In this document: positions 43,304 to 53,171 of the stretch, one piece after another
Layout of the letters: each line of letters starts with the position of its first letter
Position numbering within the stretch: position 1 is the first letter of the stretch
Made by a program: the position numbers and the translations under genes
Source of the DNA: Flagellimonas flava
Lineage (GTDB): Bacteria; Bacteroidota; Bacteroidia; Flavobacteriales; Flavobacteriaceae
Direction of reading: 5' to 3'
NCBI RefSeq assembly: GCF_900129665.1
Contig: NZ_FQWL01000004.1
Span: 124,001 to 188,000 of the forward strand
DNA: 64,000 bases
Notes under the pieces: generated by a model
Seen by the model: the letters and a program-made list of their open reading frames with translations, nothing else
The model's database searches: none
Told to the model about the DNA's origin: nothing

Positions 43304-43639
43304 ATGGCTGTAGCACATACTTCGGAAATAAAATTGACTGTAGGACTGGATGAAAATAGAGTACCGGAAGAACTCTCCTGGTCTGCCGAGGACGGAGGGA
43401 TAAACAATGAAGAGGCCAAGGCCATGATGCTTTCTGTTTGGGACAGTAAGAATCAAGAATCCTTGAAAATTGATTTGTGGACCAAGGATATGCCCGTGGA
43501 CGAAATGAAGGTGTTTTTTCATCAGACCTTAGTCACTATGTCCGATACATTCATGAAAGCCACACAGGATGAAAAAATGACTGCAACCATGCGGGACTTT
43601 TGTGATTATTTCGCGGAAAAATTAGAATTGAAGAAATAG
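43304..43639 (+). CDS. gldC: Gliding motility protein GldC
   Basis: 111 residues with the GldC pattern (HTSEIKLTVGLDENRVPEELSWSAEDGGINNEEAKAMMLSVWD, MKVFFHQTLVTMSDTF). Cytoplasmic, adjacent to gldB as in other gliding flavobacteria; in F. johnsoniae it increases gliding efficiency. Its molecular role is not known. Confidence 0.93.
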   Translation: MAVAHTSEIKLTVGLDENRVPEELSWSAEDGGINNEEAKAMMLSVWDSKNQESLKIDLWTKDMPVDEMKVFFHQTLVTMSDTFMKATQDEKMTATMRDFCDYFAEKLELKK

Positions 43640-43643
43640 TTGG

Positions 43644-44132
43644 CTACGATACAGGTTGATCCAATCTATTGAATTGGTCTCTATCCGCACCCCTGAGTTT
43701 TAGACCCCTTTCTATCTTGTCCTTTGTGGGTCTTAGCAAATACAGGTATAAAATCAATACCGCCGCTATATACAGATAGGTAAGGTTTTCGGTGATAAAA
43801 AAAACCACGACGCCTAAAAAGGCAGGTCCCTCTATAAGCGCATATCTAAGGATGGAAGCGATTTGAAAGCGGGCCAGTTTGCCCTGCAGCCCACTTTCCT
43901 TGGAGCTCGATCTTAAGATTTGGTTGAATAGTAAATTGCCCATGAAAATTCCTGATAGGGCCAAAATGGGGACTACAATCAAAAAAATTTGCTCCGAATC
44001 GGAATAGTCCAGGATAGCGTCTTTGGCTTGGGAGTATGCCACAAACCCAAACAAGATTGGGCCGGTCATCAGGGCCAGGTGGATTATGGTTAGGGTTTTA
44101 ATGAATTTATTTGGGGTGGTTGGTGACGGCAT
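43644..44132 (-). CDS. Small multi-pass membrane protein
   Basis: 162 residues from ATG 44132 (the frame extends to 44177 but that part reads into the preceding gene). Four hydrophobic helices: TIIHLALMTGPILFGFVAY, IFLIVVPILALSGIFMGNLLF, ILRYALIEGPAFLGVVVFFI and LYIAAVLILYLYLL, and a charged C-terminus. Resembles uncharacterised flavobacterial membrane proteins; no function assigned. Two bases after the DUF3307 stop, so the pair is an operon. Confidence 0.75.
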   Translation of the reverse strand: MPSPTTPNKFIKTLTIIHLALMTGPILFGFVAYSQAKDAILDYSDSEQIFLIVVPILALSGIFMGNLLFNQILRSSSKESGLQGKLARFQIASILRYALIEGPAFLGVVVFFITENLTYLYIAAVLILYLYLLRPTKDKIERGLKLRGADRDQFNRLDQPVS

Positions 44133-44134
44133 AC

Positions 44135-44482
44135 TTATAGCAGATTTTGATAGTAAATATAAGTGACGTACAAACAAAGCGCATGAACCATTTGGTCAAA
44201 CCCCAAAACAGGATAAAAAATCCTTGGGTTTCCCTGATGCCTGGCGGCCATCTTGCTTGTGAAAAAATCGGTGACCCAATGCAGGGCACCATTGATCAAT
44301 ATATATTGCGTAACCAACATCAAAGGAAAAACAAACAAGGAAAAGGCCCCAATGGTTAGGCTGTATACCAATACATGTATGGAGAGCCACTTTAGGCTAA
44401 AACTCTTTTCCGTAGCCATTTTGGAGGACTGCAAAAGAAAATCGCCCACCCAATGCGCAACCAATAGGACTGCAAAAATCAT
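44135..44482 (-). CDS. DUF3307 membrane protein
   Basis: 115 residues from ATG 44482 giving MIFAVLLVAHWVGDFLLQSSKMA, the family's characteristic start; the longer frame from 44554 lacks any signal or homology-like start. Several hydrophobic helices with a second motif GALHWVTDFFTSK. Function unknown. Confidence 0.8.
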   Translation of the reverse strand: MIFAVLLVAHWVGDFLLQSSKMATEKSFSLKWLSIHVLVYSLTIGAFSLFVFPLMLVTQYILINGALHWVTDFFTSKMAARHQGNPRIFYPVLGFDQMVHALCLYVTYIYYQNLL

Positions 44483-44613
44483 GGGTTTAAGATAGCATTT
44501 AGTGCTTGCAATACCTAATGGTGAGTAATGGGAATCTGTAAGGTACTTTTTCAATTCTGACTATATAACATAGAAAAAGTAGCAGTAACTTGTTGTTTGA
44601 AAACGTAGAGATA

Positions 44614-44982
44614 ATGAACCCGTCAAAGCTGATATTTGTGTATAATGCCAATTCTGGCGCAAGAAATGCCATATTGGACAGCATGCATAAGGTGTTCAGT
44701 CCATCTACTTATGAGTGTAGTTTGTGCGATATCACTTTTGGAGTGGTTTCCGAAAACAAGACCTGGAAAAAGTTCCGCCAAGAAAGTGAAGTCCAAATGG
44801 ATTTTTTGCACAAAGACGAATTTCAAAAGGAATACGCCAGTAAGTTTGGACATAAATTTACCTTTCCCATTGTTTTGATGGAGGGAGAAAGGGGTTTGGA
44901 AGTTCTTATTTCATCAGATGAATTGAACCAGCTTCAAGGGCCAGAAGAACTAATACAATTGGTTCGGGAACGAACAATATAA
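44614..44982 (+). CDS. Conserved hypothetical protein
   Basis: 122 residues starting NPSKLIFVYNANSGARNAILDSMHKVFSPSTYECSLCDITFG. A C-x2-C pair (CSLC) and later FPIVLMEGERGLEVLISSDEL are visible. Similar proteins occur beside core genes in Bacteroidota and are sometimes labelled GTPase, but no G motifs are present. ATG 44614 is preferred over TTG 44590. Cytoplasmic. Confidence 0.75.
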   Translation: MNPSKLIFVYNANSGARNAILDSMHKVFSPSTYECSLCDITFGVVSENKTWKKFRQESEVQMDFLHKDEFQKEYASKFGHKFTFPIVLMEGERGLEVLISSDELNQLQGPEELIQLVRERTI

Positions 44983-44995
44983 TCTTGGATGCCGC

Positions 44996-45604
44996 CTAGG
45001 ATCGGGATACCTGATGGTTAATTTCCTCAATGTATCCTAGTAATTCTTTACGCCCCATATGTTTGGAGGATGAGGTGATAAAATAGGGTGGTGTTTCTTC
45101 CCAGACCCCTTCCAGTAATTTTTTTAGATAAGCATCCACATGATTTTGGATCGCTCCGGGTTTGAGTTTATCGGCTTTGGTGAAAATGATGGCGAAGGGA
45201 ATCCCATGGCTTCCCAACCATTCCATAAACTCCAAATCTACAGGCTGGGGCTCATGTCTGATGTCCACCAGGACAAAGGCACTCACCAGTTGCTTTCTTT
45301 TCAGAAAGTATTCAGTGATGTATTTCTGAAATGTCTTTTTGTCTTTTTTGGACACCCTGGCATACCCATAGCCCGGTAAATCCACCAAAAACCAATTTTT
45401 ATTGATCTTAAAATGATTAATAAGTTGCGTCTTTCCAGGCCTTCCTGAGGTTTTGGCAAGGTTTTTTTGATCCATGAGCATATTGATCAAGGAGGACTTA
45501 CCTACATTGGAACGACCAATAAACGCATATTCTGGCAGCGGCTCGTTTGGACATTTAGCCACATTGGAGTTGCTCATTACAAATTCAGCAGAAGTAATTT
45601 TCAT
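44996..45604 (-). CDS. engB: Ribosome biogenesis GTPase YihA/YsxC (EngB)
   Basis: 202 residues. G1 GRSNVGKSSL, G3 DLPGYGYARVSK, G4 TKADKL. EngB-type GTPases act late in 50S subunit assembly and are essential in many bacteria. It lies in the conserved stretch engB, alpha/beta hydrolase, mraZ. Confidence 0.95.
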   Translation of the reverse strand: MKITSAEFVMSNSNVAKCPNEPLPEYAFIGRSNVGKSSLINMLMDQKNLAKTSGRPGKTQLINHFKINKNWFLVDLPGYGYARVSKKDKKTFQKYITEYFLKRKQLVSAFVLVDIRHEPQPVDLEFMEWLGSHGIPFAIIFTKADKLKPGAIQNHVDAYLKKLLEGVWEETPPYFITSSSKHMGRKELLGYIEEINHQVSRS

Positions 45605-45644
45605 TTGGTGCTATGAAGTACTAAGGGCAAAGATACAAGACTGC

Positions 45645-46409
45645 TTAGAATCCCCTCTTGGTTAGCCAGGCCTCAAGGATAACGTTGAACTCATCTGGGT
45701 GTTCCATCATGGGAGCGTGACCACACTTTTCAATCCAGAACAAATCGGAATCCGGTAAAAGTTCGTGGAATTCCTTGGCCACATTGGGTGGGGTAACGGA
45801 GTCGTTTTCACCCCAAATAATACAGGTAGGGGTGTTCATGTGCGGCAGGTCCTTGGACATATTGTGTCTGATGGCACTTTTTGCAATGGCAAGGGTCTTT
45901 ACCAATTTCATGCGATCGTTCACCGTGGCGAAAACCTCGTCCACAATTTCTTTGGTGGCCACCGCAGGGTCATAAAATACATCTTGGGCCTTCTTTTTAA
46001 TGAACTCGTAGTCTCCCCGTTTTGGGTAGCCATCACCCATGGCACTTTCATAAAGTCCCGAGCTTCCGGTAATGACAAGGGCCTTAACCATTTCAGGAAA
46101 CATTTTGGTGTGCAGTAGGCCGATATGACCGCCTAGGGAATTTCCTAAAAGTATCACATCCTCCAACCCTTTGAACTCAATAAACTCCTCCAGGAATTTG
46201 GCAAAGTTCTTAACAGTGGTTTTGAGCATGGGCATATCATAGATGGGCAGTTCGGGAATCAATACCTGATACCCTTTGGGAGGAAAGTATTCGGATACCC
46301 CTTGGAAGTTGCTCAGTCCGCCCATTAAGCCATGTAAAATGATCATTGGGGTTCCCTCGCCTATTTCAATATATCTGAATTTGCCTTCCTTAATGATTTG
46401 GTCTTCCAT
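45645..46409 (-). CDS. Alpha/beta hydrolase
   Basis: 254 residues. Nucleophile elbow LGNSLGGHIG (Ser), catalytic Asp in WGENDSVTPP, and His in CGHAPMMEHP; oxyanion loop HGLMGG. Soluble, without a signal peptide. Substrate unknown; esterase or lipase activity is likely. Placed immediately before the dcw cluster but on the opposite strand. Confidence 0.88.
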   Translation of the reverse strand: MEDQIIKEGKFRYIEIGEGTPMIILHGLMGGLSNFQGVSEYFPPKGYQVLIPELPIYDMPMLKTTVKNFAKFLEEFIEFKGLEDVILLGNSLGGHIGLLHTKMFPEMVKALVITGSSGLYESAMGDGYPKRGDYEFIKKKAQDVFYDPAVATKEIVDEVFATVNDRMKLVKTLAIAKSAIRHNMSKDLPHMNTPTCIIWGENDSVTPPNVAKEFHELLPDSDLFWIEKCGHAPMMEHPDEFNVILEAWLTKRGF

Positions 46410-46637
46410 CTACAATAAGTTGGTACTTGGTAGGCAAATATAGACAATTAAGACCACACCGATTTCACTTTACAACCGCCTCCAAAATGTTGCCTTCCTG
46501 TCCTTCTCTAAAACTGTAAATGGCCCTATTTGGGATTATGAAATGATTTTAGGGGGAAAACATCGCATTTTATCTAAAAAGTGGGGAATTTATTAACAAA
46601 TGTGTTTTTAAGTGGAGAAATGTGGAAATAAAATCTA

Positions 46638-46645
46638 TATATTTG
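46638..46645 (+). promoter_or_regulatory. -7 element of the mraZ/dcw promoter
   Basis: TATATTTG is an exact -7 consensus, 29 bases upstream of the mraZ GTG. The rest of the 46410-46674 spacer shows no gene. MraZ boxes (repeats of GTGG) may be present as GTGG at 46581, 46613 and 46622, spaced 32 and 9 bases apart; the last spacing fits the known 10-bp-type MraZ repeat only loosely. Confidence 0.5.
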
Positions 46646-46674
46646 AGTTATAGTTAATAACCAATTGATTTCTA

Positions 46675-47130
46675 GTGACCCATATCATAGGACAACACGA
46701 TTGTAAAGCTGATACCAAGGGGAGGGTGATTTTGCCCATCTCTCTGAAGAATCAGTTGTTGCCTGTACTCAAAGATGGGTTTGTCATCAAGAGGTCTGTT
46801 TTTCAGCAATGTTTGGAACTTTATCCTAAGCATGAGTTTGATGCCTTGATGCAGAAAGTACTCAAGAAAAGTAAGATCAATCGCAAGTACGATGCATTCG
46901 TTAGGAACTTCGTTGCCGGGATGAAGGAGGTCACCATAGATGGGGATACTGGGCGGTTGCAGATTCCAAAAAATTTGGTGGAACATGCAGGAATAGGGAA
47001 AGAAGTGGTGCTCAACGCTGTTTTTGACAAGATAGAGATCTGGAACAAGGAAATGTACGAGAAGGTCTTGGCGGAAGGTGAGAAGGATTACGCAGATTTG
47101 GCGGAAGAGATTTTTGCCGATGATGAGTAG
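46675..47130 (+). CDS. mraZ: Division/cell wall cluster transcriptional regulator MraZ
   Basis: 151 residues of two SpoVT/AbrB-like halves, each with a D-x-K-G-R-like core (DCKADTKGRVILPISLK and DGDTGRLQIPKNL). MraZ represses the dcw operon by binding direct repeats in its promoter. Start codon GTG. First gene of the cluster; overlaps rsmH by 11 bp. Confidence 0.93.
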   Translation: MTHIIGQHDCKADTKGRVILPISLKNQLLPVLKDGFVIKRSVFQQCLELYPKHEFDALMQKVLKKSKINRKYDAFVRNFVAGMKEVTIDGDTGRLQIPKNLVEHAGIGKEVVLNAVFDKIEIWNKEMYEKVLAEGEKDYADLAEEIFADDE

Positions 47131-48025
47131 TCAATACCATGATCCGGTGCTGCTGCAGGAGTCGGTGGACGGATTGGATATAAAAAAAGATGGAGTGTAT
47201 GTGGATGTCACTTTTGGTGGTGGAGGGCATTCCAAAGAGATATTGAAAAGGTTGGGTGACTCGGGCAAGTTGTTTGCCTTTGATCAAGATGAGGATGCAT
47301 TGACCAATGCTATAGATGATCAAAGATTTCAATTAATCAATCAAAATTTTCAGTTTCTCCGACAATTTTTAAAGTTCTATGGCATTCGGAAAGTTGATGG
47401 AATCTTGGCGGACTTCGGGGTTTCTTCCCATCAGTTTGATGAAGCGGGACGTGGTTTTTCCATTCGTTTTGATGCGGATTTGGACATGCGGATGAACAGA
47501 AACAGCGAATTGTCCGCTTTTGAAGTGGTCAATTCATATTCCCAGGAAGATTTAGCGAAGGTTTTGTTCCAATATGGTGAGCTGCGCAATGCAAATGCCA
47601 TTGCCAAAACGATAATTGGTGCACGCGTTGCATCGCAAATCAAAACTACGGAACAATTGAAAGCGGTGTTGAAGCCCTACTTGCCAAAAATGAAAGAGAA
47701 CAAGATTTTGGCGCAAATCTATCAGGCCATTCGTATCGAGGTGAACCAAGAGATAGAGGTGCTAAAAGCTTTTTTATTGCAAGTGCCGGAAATTTTGAAA
47801 GCCACTGGAAGATTGAGTTTGATAAGCTACCATTCACTTGAGGATCGCTTGGTAAAACGATTTATAAGGGATGGCAAGTTTGAAGGTGAGGCTGAGAAAG
47901 ATTTTTATGGGAACATTAATGTCCCTCTAAAAAAAGTAGGAGGGTTGATTGTTCCATCAGCAGATGAGATAGCCAGAAACAATAGAGCGCGAAGTGCAAA
48001 GCTCCGAATAGCGGAACGAATTTAA
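47120..48025 (+). CDS. rsmH: 16S rRNA (cytosine-1402-N4)-methyltransferase
   Basis: About 301 residues from ATG 47120 (MMSSQYHDPVLLQESVDGL, family start). SAM site DVTFGGGGHSKEIL, then ILADFGVSSHQFDEAGRGFS and the C-terminal NNRARSAKLRIAERI. Second gene of the dcw cluster. Confidence 0.95.
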   Translation: MMSSQYHDPVLLQESVDGLDIKKDGVYVDVTFGGGGHSKEILKRLGDSGKLFAFDQDEDALTNAIDDQRFQLINQNFQFLRQFLKFYGIRKVDGILADFGVSSHQFDEAGRGFSIRFDADLDMRMNRNSELSAFEVVNSYSQEDLAKVLFQYGELRNANAIAKTIIGARVASQIKTTEQLKAVLKPYLPKMKENKILAQIYQAIRIEVNQEIEVLKAFLLQVPEILKATGRLSLISYHSLEDRLVKRFIRDGKFEGEAEKDFYGNINVPLKKVGGLIVPSADEIARNNRARSAKLRIAERI

Positions 48026-48061
48026 ATAGAGCCTCTTTCTAGGGCCTAACCAGAACACGAG

Positions 48062-48379
48062 ATGAAAAAAGGATTACTGGATATTTTAAAAGGAAAGTTT
48101 TTAGTGAGCGGTGACGCCCCTAAAAATTGGATGTTTCTGCTATTTGCTTCTTTTCTCGCGGCAATGATGATTTCCAGTAGTCACAATGCTGATAAAAAAG
48201 TACATGAAATTGCGGCCCTTAGTGAGGAAGTAAGAAAGCTAAAAAGCGAATTTTTTCACAATAGATCAACTGTCCAGCAGATGAAACTTGAATCCTCCTT
48301 GAGGGAATCAGTAGCTGTCGAAGGTTTGGTAACGTCCAAGAATCCACCCCAAAAAATCAAAGTAAAGTCCGATAGGTAA
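48062..48379 (+). CDS. ftsL: FtsL-like cell division protein
   Basis: 105 residues: short cytoplasmic N-terminus, one transmembrane helix (WMFLLFASFLAAMMISSS, about 23-40) and a coiled coil (KKVHEIAALSEEVRKLKSEFF). Position between rsmH and ftsI and this bitopic topology identify it as FtsL, which with FtsB/FtsQ activates FtsWI. Confidence 0.85.
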   Translation: MKKGLLDILKGKFLVSGDAPKNWMFLLFASFLAAMMISSSHNADKKVHEIAALSEEVRKLKSEFFHNRSTVQQMKLESSLRESVAVEGLVTSKNPPQKIKVKSDR

Positions 48380-50388
48380 TGGCGATAACGGAAAAAAATA
48401 TCATGAATAGACTATACCTGGTTGCCGGGTGTCTTTTGGTGTTTGCAATTGCCGTTGTAATGCGTTTGGTGGATATACAGATGATCAAGGGAGAGGATTA
48501 CAAGGAGTTGGCCCTGAGCAAGACAGAAAAAATGTTCACCATAGAGCCCAATCGGGGGAATCTGTATTCTGATGATGGCAGTTTATTGGCGGCCAGTGTG
48601 CCCAAATATGAAATTCGCTTTGACGCCAAGACCGTTTCGGAGCAAAATTTTCAGGATAACGTCGCGGCGCTCTCGGATTCCTTGGGAAAAATGTTTGGGA
48701 AACCCTCCACCTATTACAGACAACTGTTTAGAAAGGCCAGGGCCAATGGGAATCGATATAAACTGGTGGCCAGGAACGTAGGGTATTTGGATTATGTAAA
48801 AATTAAACAATTTCCGCTATTTGAATTAGGGCCCTACAAAGGTGGTTTTATCGAAACCCATCGCGTGGTTCGTGAATACCCATTGGGTAAAATGGCCGCC
48901 CGAAGCATCGGTTATGAACGTGTTGATGAGAATGGGTACTACACCCGGGTAGGTCTTGATGGTGCTTTTGGAGAACGCTACCTCCGGGGTAAGGAAGGCA
49001 AACGTCTAAAGCAAAAAATTGCCAAAGGACAATGGAAACCAGTTGGACTGGACAATATTGTAGAACCCCAGGATGGGTTGGACGTAGTTTCGACCATCGA
49101 CATCAATATTCAGGATATAGCCCACCATGAACTCCTGGCCCAATTGGAAAAATACAATGCCGATCACGGTTGTGTAGTGGTAATGGAGACGGCGACTGGG
49201 GAAATCAAAGCAATTTCGAATTTGGGTCGTACTTCGGAAGGAAAATATTACGAAAAACTGAACTACGCGGTTGGGGAATCACATGAACCGGGCTCCACCT
49301 TTAAGTTGATGTCCTTGGTGGCCGCTCTGGAAGATAAGGTTGTTGATACCAGTACGGTAATCGATACCGAAAAAGGGAGATACCGAATTTATGATCGTGT
49401 TGTCAAAGATTCCAAATGGGGTGGCTATGGAGAAATTTCGGTTTCTGAAGCCTTTGCTGTGTCATCCAACACCGCCTTTGCCAAGATAATCCATGAAAAT
49501 TATAAGGAGACACCTGGAAAATTTGTGAATCGCTTGATGAATATGGGATTGCACAAAAAACTCGGCCTGCCCATTATTGGAGAGGGTAATCCTGTTCTAA
49601 GATATCCCGGGGACGAGGGTTGGTCCGGAATCTCATTGGGATGGATGTCCTATGGGTATGAGGTATCCCTTACCCCTATGCAGACCTTGGCCTTTTACAA
49701 TGCCATTGCAAATGACGGTGAATTTGTAAAGCCAAGATTGATCAAAGCTGTTAAAGAGGGCAATAGAATTCACAAAAGATTCGACAAGGAAGTGGCCAAT
49801 GCCTCCATTTGCTCTCGGGAAACGGTTCAAAAGGTTCAAAAGCTAATGAAAGAAGTAGTGGAGAAGGACTACGGAACCGGACATGGATTGTATTCAAAGA
49901 GTTTCTCCATGGCTGGAAAAACAGGAACCACGCAAAAAAATTATGTGGCCAAAGACCCAGATAAAATGGCCTATATCTCCTCTTTTGCAGGTTATTTTCC
50001 TGCGGATAACCCAAAGTACTCCTGTATTGTGGTCATTCATGAACCGGACAAGAGTGTAGGATACTACGGTGCCGATGTATCAGGGCCGGTCTTTAAATCA
50101 ATGGCGCAAAAAATTTATGCCACCTCGCCCATTGTGGACGAAGTAAAGAGTGAGGTGGCCAATAATGGAATTTTGGATCAGGAATATCAAGAATATTATA
50201 CAAAGGTACAGCAAGAGCATGCCAAGGTTCCCAACGTAAAGGGAATGTGTGGTATGGATGCTGTTTCCCTTCTCGAAAACATGGGGTTGAGTGTTGAGGT
50301 TCGAGGGAATGGAAAGGTTCAAAAACAATCCGTAAACCAAGGAACCGATATCAATCAAGTGAAAAAAATAGTGTTGGAGCTTTCATGA
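48379..50388 (+). CDS. ftsI: Division-specific penicillin-binding protein 3 with PASTA domain
   Basis: 669 residues. Transmembrane anchor at the N-terminus (LYLVAGCLLVFAIAVVMRL), dimerisation domain, transpeptidase domain with S-x-x-K in EPGSTFKLM, S-x-N in SSNTAF and K-T-G in MAGKTGTTQ, and a C-terminal PASTA domain (VPNVKGMCGMDAVSLLENMGL). It cross-links septal peptidoglycan with FtsW. Overlaps ftsL by one base and murE by 4. Confidence 0.95.
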   Translation: MAITEKNIMNRLYLVAGCLLVFAIAVVMRLVDIQMIKGEDYKELALSKTEKMFTIEPNRGNLYSDDGSLLAASVPKYEIRFDAKTVSEQNFQDNVAALSDSLGKMFGKPSTYYRQLFRKARANGNRYKLVARNVGYLDYVKIKQFPLFELGPYKGGFIETHRVVREYPLGKMAARSIGYERVDENGYYTRVGLDGAFGERYLRGKEGKRLKQKIAKGQWKPVGLDNIVEPQDGLDVVSTIDINIQDIAHHELLAQLEKYNADHGCVVVMETATGEIKAISNLGRTSEGKYYEKLNYAVGESHEPGSTFKLMSLVAALEDKVVDTSTVIDTEKGRYRIYDRVVKDSKWGGYGEISVSEAFAVSSNTAFAKIIHENYKETPGKFVNRLMNMGLHKKLGLPIIGEGNPVLRYPGDEGWSGISLGWMSYGYEVSLTPMQTLAFYNAIANDGEFVKPRLIKAVKEGNRIHKRFDKEVANASICSRETVQKVQKLMKEVVEKDYGTGHGLYSKSFSMAGKTGTTQKNYVAKDPDKMAYISSFAGYFPADNPKYSCIVVIHEPDKSVGYYGADVSGPVFKSMAQKIYATSPIVDEVKSEVANNGILDQEYQEYYTKVQQEHAKVPNVKGMCGMDAVSLLENMGLSVEVRGNGKVQKQSVNQGTDINQVKKIVLELS

Positions 50389-51848
50389 AGTTATTGAAGG
50401 ATATATTGTTTGGAGTAAGCCTATCTGCAGTTAGCGGGGATACCAACGTGATGGTCAACCATATTCATTTCGATTCGAGAAATGTTGGAATGGATGATGT
50501 GTTTGTAGCCGTACGTGGCACCTTGACAGATGGGCATAAGTTCATACAAAAAGCTGTGGAATCAGGAGCTAAAGCTATAGTCTGTGAGGAGCTGCCGGAA
50601 ATATTGGTCAATGGCGTAACCTATTTGAAGGTGCCGGATTGCAATAGTGCTTTGGCGGTGATTGGAGCCAATTTTTATGACAATCCCTCCAAAAACCTCA
50701 AACTTGTAGGTATAACGGGTACCAATGGTAAAACTACTGTAAGCACATTATTGTATAGTCTGTTTAAAAAAGCTGGGTACAAAGTGGGATTGATCTCGAC
50801 CATCAAGGTGATGGTGGACGATCAAGAATACACCACAAGCCATACCACCCCGGATGTGCTCACCATTAACAAGCACCTGTGGGAAATGAGCGAAGAGGGT
50901 GTGGAATTTTGCTTTATGGAGGTAAGCTCGCACGGAATACACCAAAAAAGGTCTGAAGGCCTACATTTTGCGGGAGCGATTTTCACCAACCTTTCCCATG
51001 ATCATTTAGATTACCATAAAACGTTTGCCGAATATCGGGATACCAAGAAAAAACTATTTGATGGCTTGCCGAAAACGGCCTTCGCGCTGAGCAATATGGA
51101 TGACAAGAATGGTTTGGTGATGCTACAAAATACCAAGGCAAGAAAGCATACCTACGCATTAAAAACCTATGCCGACTATAGAGCTCAGATTTTGGAAAAA
51201 CAATTCAATGGGCAACTGTTAAAAATTGACGACAACGAACTGTGGTCTAAGCTTATTGGAGATTTTAATGCCTACAATCTATTGGCAATCTATGCCGCAG
51301 CTGACCTTTTAGGTCTTGAAAAAATGGAAACATTGAAACTTATCAGCGAGTTGGAAAACGTGGATGGTAGGTTTCAATATTTTATATCGAAGGAGAAGAT
51401 TACAGCTATTGTTGATTATGCCCATACACCGGATGCATTAAAAAATGTGTTGGTTACCATCAACGCATTGAGGACTGGAAATGAAAACGTCATCACCGTA
51501 GTGGGGTGTGGTGGTGATCGTGACAAGTCGAAGCGTCCGGTTATGGGTCATATCGCCTCAGAAATGAGCAATCAAGCAATTTTTACATCTGACAATCCAA
51601 GGACAGAATCACCCCAATCCATTATTGAGGAGATGGAGGCTGGTGTGGAGCCACAAAACACCAGAAAAGTGCTGTCCATTGAAAATAGAAAGCAAGCCAT
51701 TAAGGCCGCTTGCAAGTTGGCTTTGGCGAACGATATCATCCTAGTTGCTGGAAAGGGTCATGAAACCTATCAGGAAACCAATGGTAAACGAGTGGATTTT
51801 GATGATTTTAAAGAAGTAAAAGAGGCACTTGAAGGCCTCGGCAAATAA
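50385..51848 (+). CDS. murE: UDP-MurNAc-L-Ala-D-Glu:meso-diaminopimelate ligase
   Basis: 487 residues. ATP loop GITGTNGKTT and the acceptor motif DNPR in TSDNPRTESP, which in MurE indicates meso-diaminopimelate rather than lysine, so the wall is of the DAP type. Adds the third residue to the stem peptide. Confidence 0.95.
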   Translation: MKLLKDILFGVSLSAVSGDTNVMVNHIHFDSRNVGMDDVFVAVRGTLTDGHKFIQKAVESGAKAIVCEELPEILVNGVTYLKVPDCNSALAVIGANFYDNPSKNLKLVGITGTNGKTTVSTLLYSLFKKAGYKVGLISTIKVMVDDQEYTTSHTTPDVLTINKHLWEMSEEGVEFCFMEVSSHGIHQKRSEGLHFAGAIFTNLSHDHLDYHKTFAEYRDTKKKLFDGLPKTAFALSNMDDKNGLVMLQNTKARKHTYALKTYADYRAQILEKQFNGQLLKIDDNELWSKLIGDFNAYNLLAIYAAADLLGLEKMETLKLISELENVDGRFQYFISKEKITAIVDYAHTPDALKNVLVTINALRTGNENVITVVGCGGDRDKSKRPVMGHIASEMSNQAIFTSDNPRTESPQSIIEEMEAGVEPQNTRKVLSIENRKQAIKAACKLALANDIILVAGKGHETYQETNGKRVDFDDFKEVKEALEGLGK

Positions 51849-51950
51849 TATTGAATGGAAACGATGATTCGGGAAATAAGAAGCAAGATTCAAGACTTAA
51901 GATTATGTCGTTGCTTTCACCTCTTCGGTCTATCGTCTAATATCTAGTGA

Positions 51951-53171
51951 ATGCTGTACTATCTGTTTGAATATTTGGAAAAGCAATACCAACTGCCGGG
52001 AGCGGGGCTTTTTGGGTTTCTGACCTTCCGGGCAGCTATGGCTGTGCTACTTTCCTTGTTGATTGCCATGGTGTATGGTAAGCGTATTATTTTATTCCTA
52101 CAGAAAAAACAAATCGGAGAAAGCATACGCGATTTGGGATTGGAGGGACAGCAACAAAAGGCAGGAACACCCACCATGGGAGGGCTAATCATTATTATGT
52201 CCACCCTCTTGCCCGTACTGCTTTTTGCCGATATCAAAAATATTTATGTAATCCTATTGATTGTTACCACGGTCTGGATGGGTGTCATCGGATTTATTGA
52301 TGACTATATTAAAATCTTTAAAAAAGATAAAAAGGGACTAAAAGGACGGTTCAAGATCATGGGCCAAGTGGGCCTAGGACTTATTGTAGGGTCCATTATG
52401 TATTTCCATCCTGAGGTGACCATCAAGGAGAAGGATTCCACCCGAATTACGGAGAACTTAAGGGTAGAGGAGGTCTTTGGGCAGGAAATGAAGGCGGTAC
52501 GCACAAACGTGCCCTTTTTCAAGAACAATGAACTGGATTATGCAGACTGGATTTCTTGGGCAGGTGAAGGAATGAAGGAATATGCGTGGCTGATTTTTAT
52601 TCCCGTTGTGATTTTGATAGTTACAGCTGTTTCCAATGGCGCCAATTTAACGGATGGTATAGATGGACTTGCGGCCGGCTCCTCTGCGATTATTGTAATT
52701 ACCCTTGGGATTTTTGCTTGGGTTTCCGGTAACATTGAATTTTCGAACTACTTGGACATTTTCTACTTGCCAAGAGTAGGTGAGTTGGTGGTTTTTATCG
52801 CAGCTTTTGTTGGGGCCTTGGTTGGTTTTCTATGGTACAATGCCTATCCCGCACAGGTTTTTATGGGTGATACGGGTAGTTTAACCATTGGGGGTGTAAT
52901 TGCTGTGATAGCAATTATCGTGCGAAAAGAACTTTTGATTCCAGTGCTATGTGGAATTTTCTTTGCCGAATCACTTTCAGTGATGTTGCAAGTGGGCTAT
53001 TTCAAGCACACCAAAAGGAAATATGGTGAGGGAAAACGAATTTTCTTGATGGCTCCATTGCACCACCATTATCAAAAGAAACTATACCACGAAAGTAAAA
53101 TAGTTACCCGATTTTGGATTATAGGAATACTGTTGGCAATTGTGACCATAGTGACCTTAAAAATCAGGTAG
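51951..53171 (+). CDS. mraY: Phospho-MurNAc-pentapeptide transferase
   Basis: 406 residues with ten predicted transmembrane helices. Conserved loops [31 protein letters not shown] and MGDTGSL, and [10 protein letters not shown]. Makes lipid I. A 102-bp spacer separates it from murE; it holds no gene and contains low-complexity words (AAGATT, AAGACTTAAG). Confidence 0.96.
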   Translation: MLYYLFEYLEKQYQLPGAGLFGFLTFRAAMAVLLSLLIAMVYGKRIILFLQKKQIGESIRDLGLEGQQQKAGTPTMGGLIIIMSTLLPVLLFADIKNIYVILLIVTTVWMGVIGFIDDYIKIFKKDKKGLKGRFKIMGQVGLGLIVGSIMYFHPEVTIKEKDSTRITENLRVEEVFGQEMKAVRTNVPFFKNNELDYADWISWAGEGMKEYAWLIFIPVVILIVTAVSNGANLTDGIDGLAAGSSAIIVITLGIFAWVSGNIEFSNYLDIFYLPRVGELVVFIAAFVGALVGFLWYNAYPAQVFMGDTGSLTIGGVIAVIAIIVRKELLIPVLCGIFFAESLSVMLQVGYFKHTKRKYGEGKRIFLMAPLHHHYQKKLYHESKIVTRFWIIGILLAIVTIVTLKIR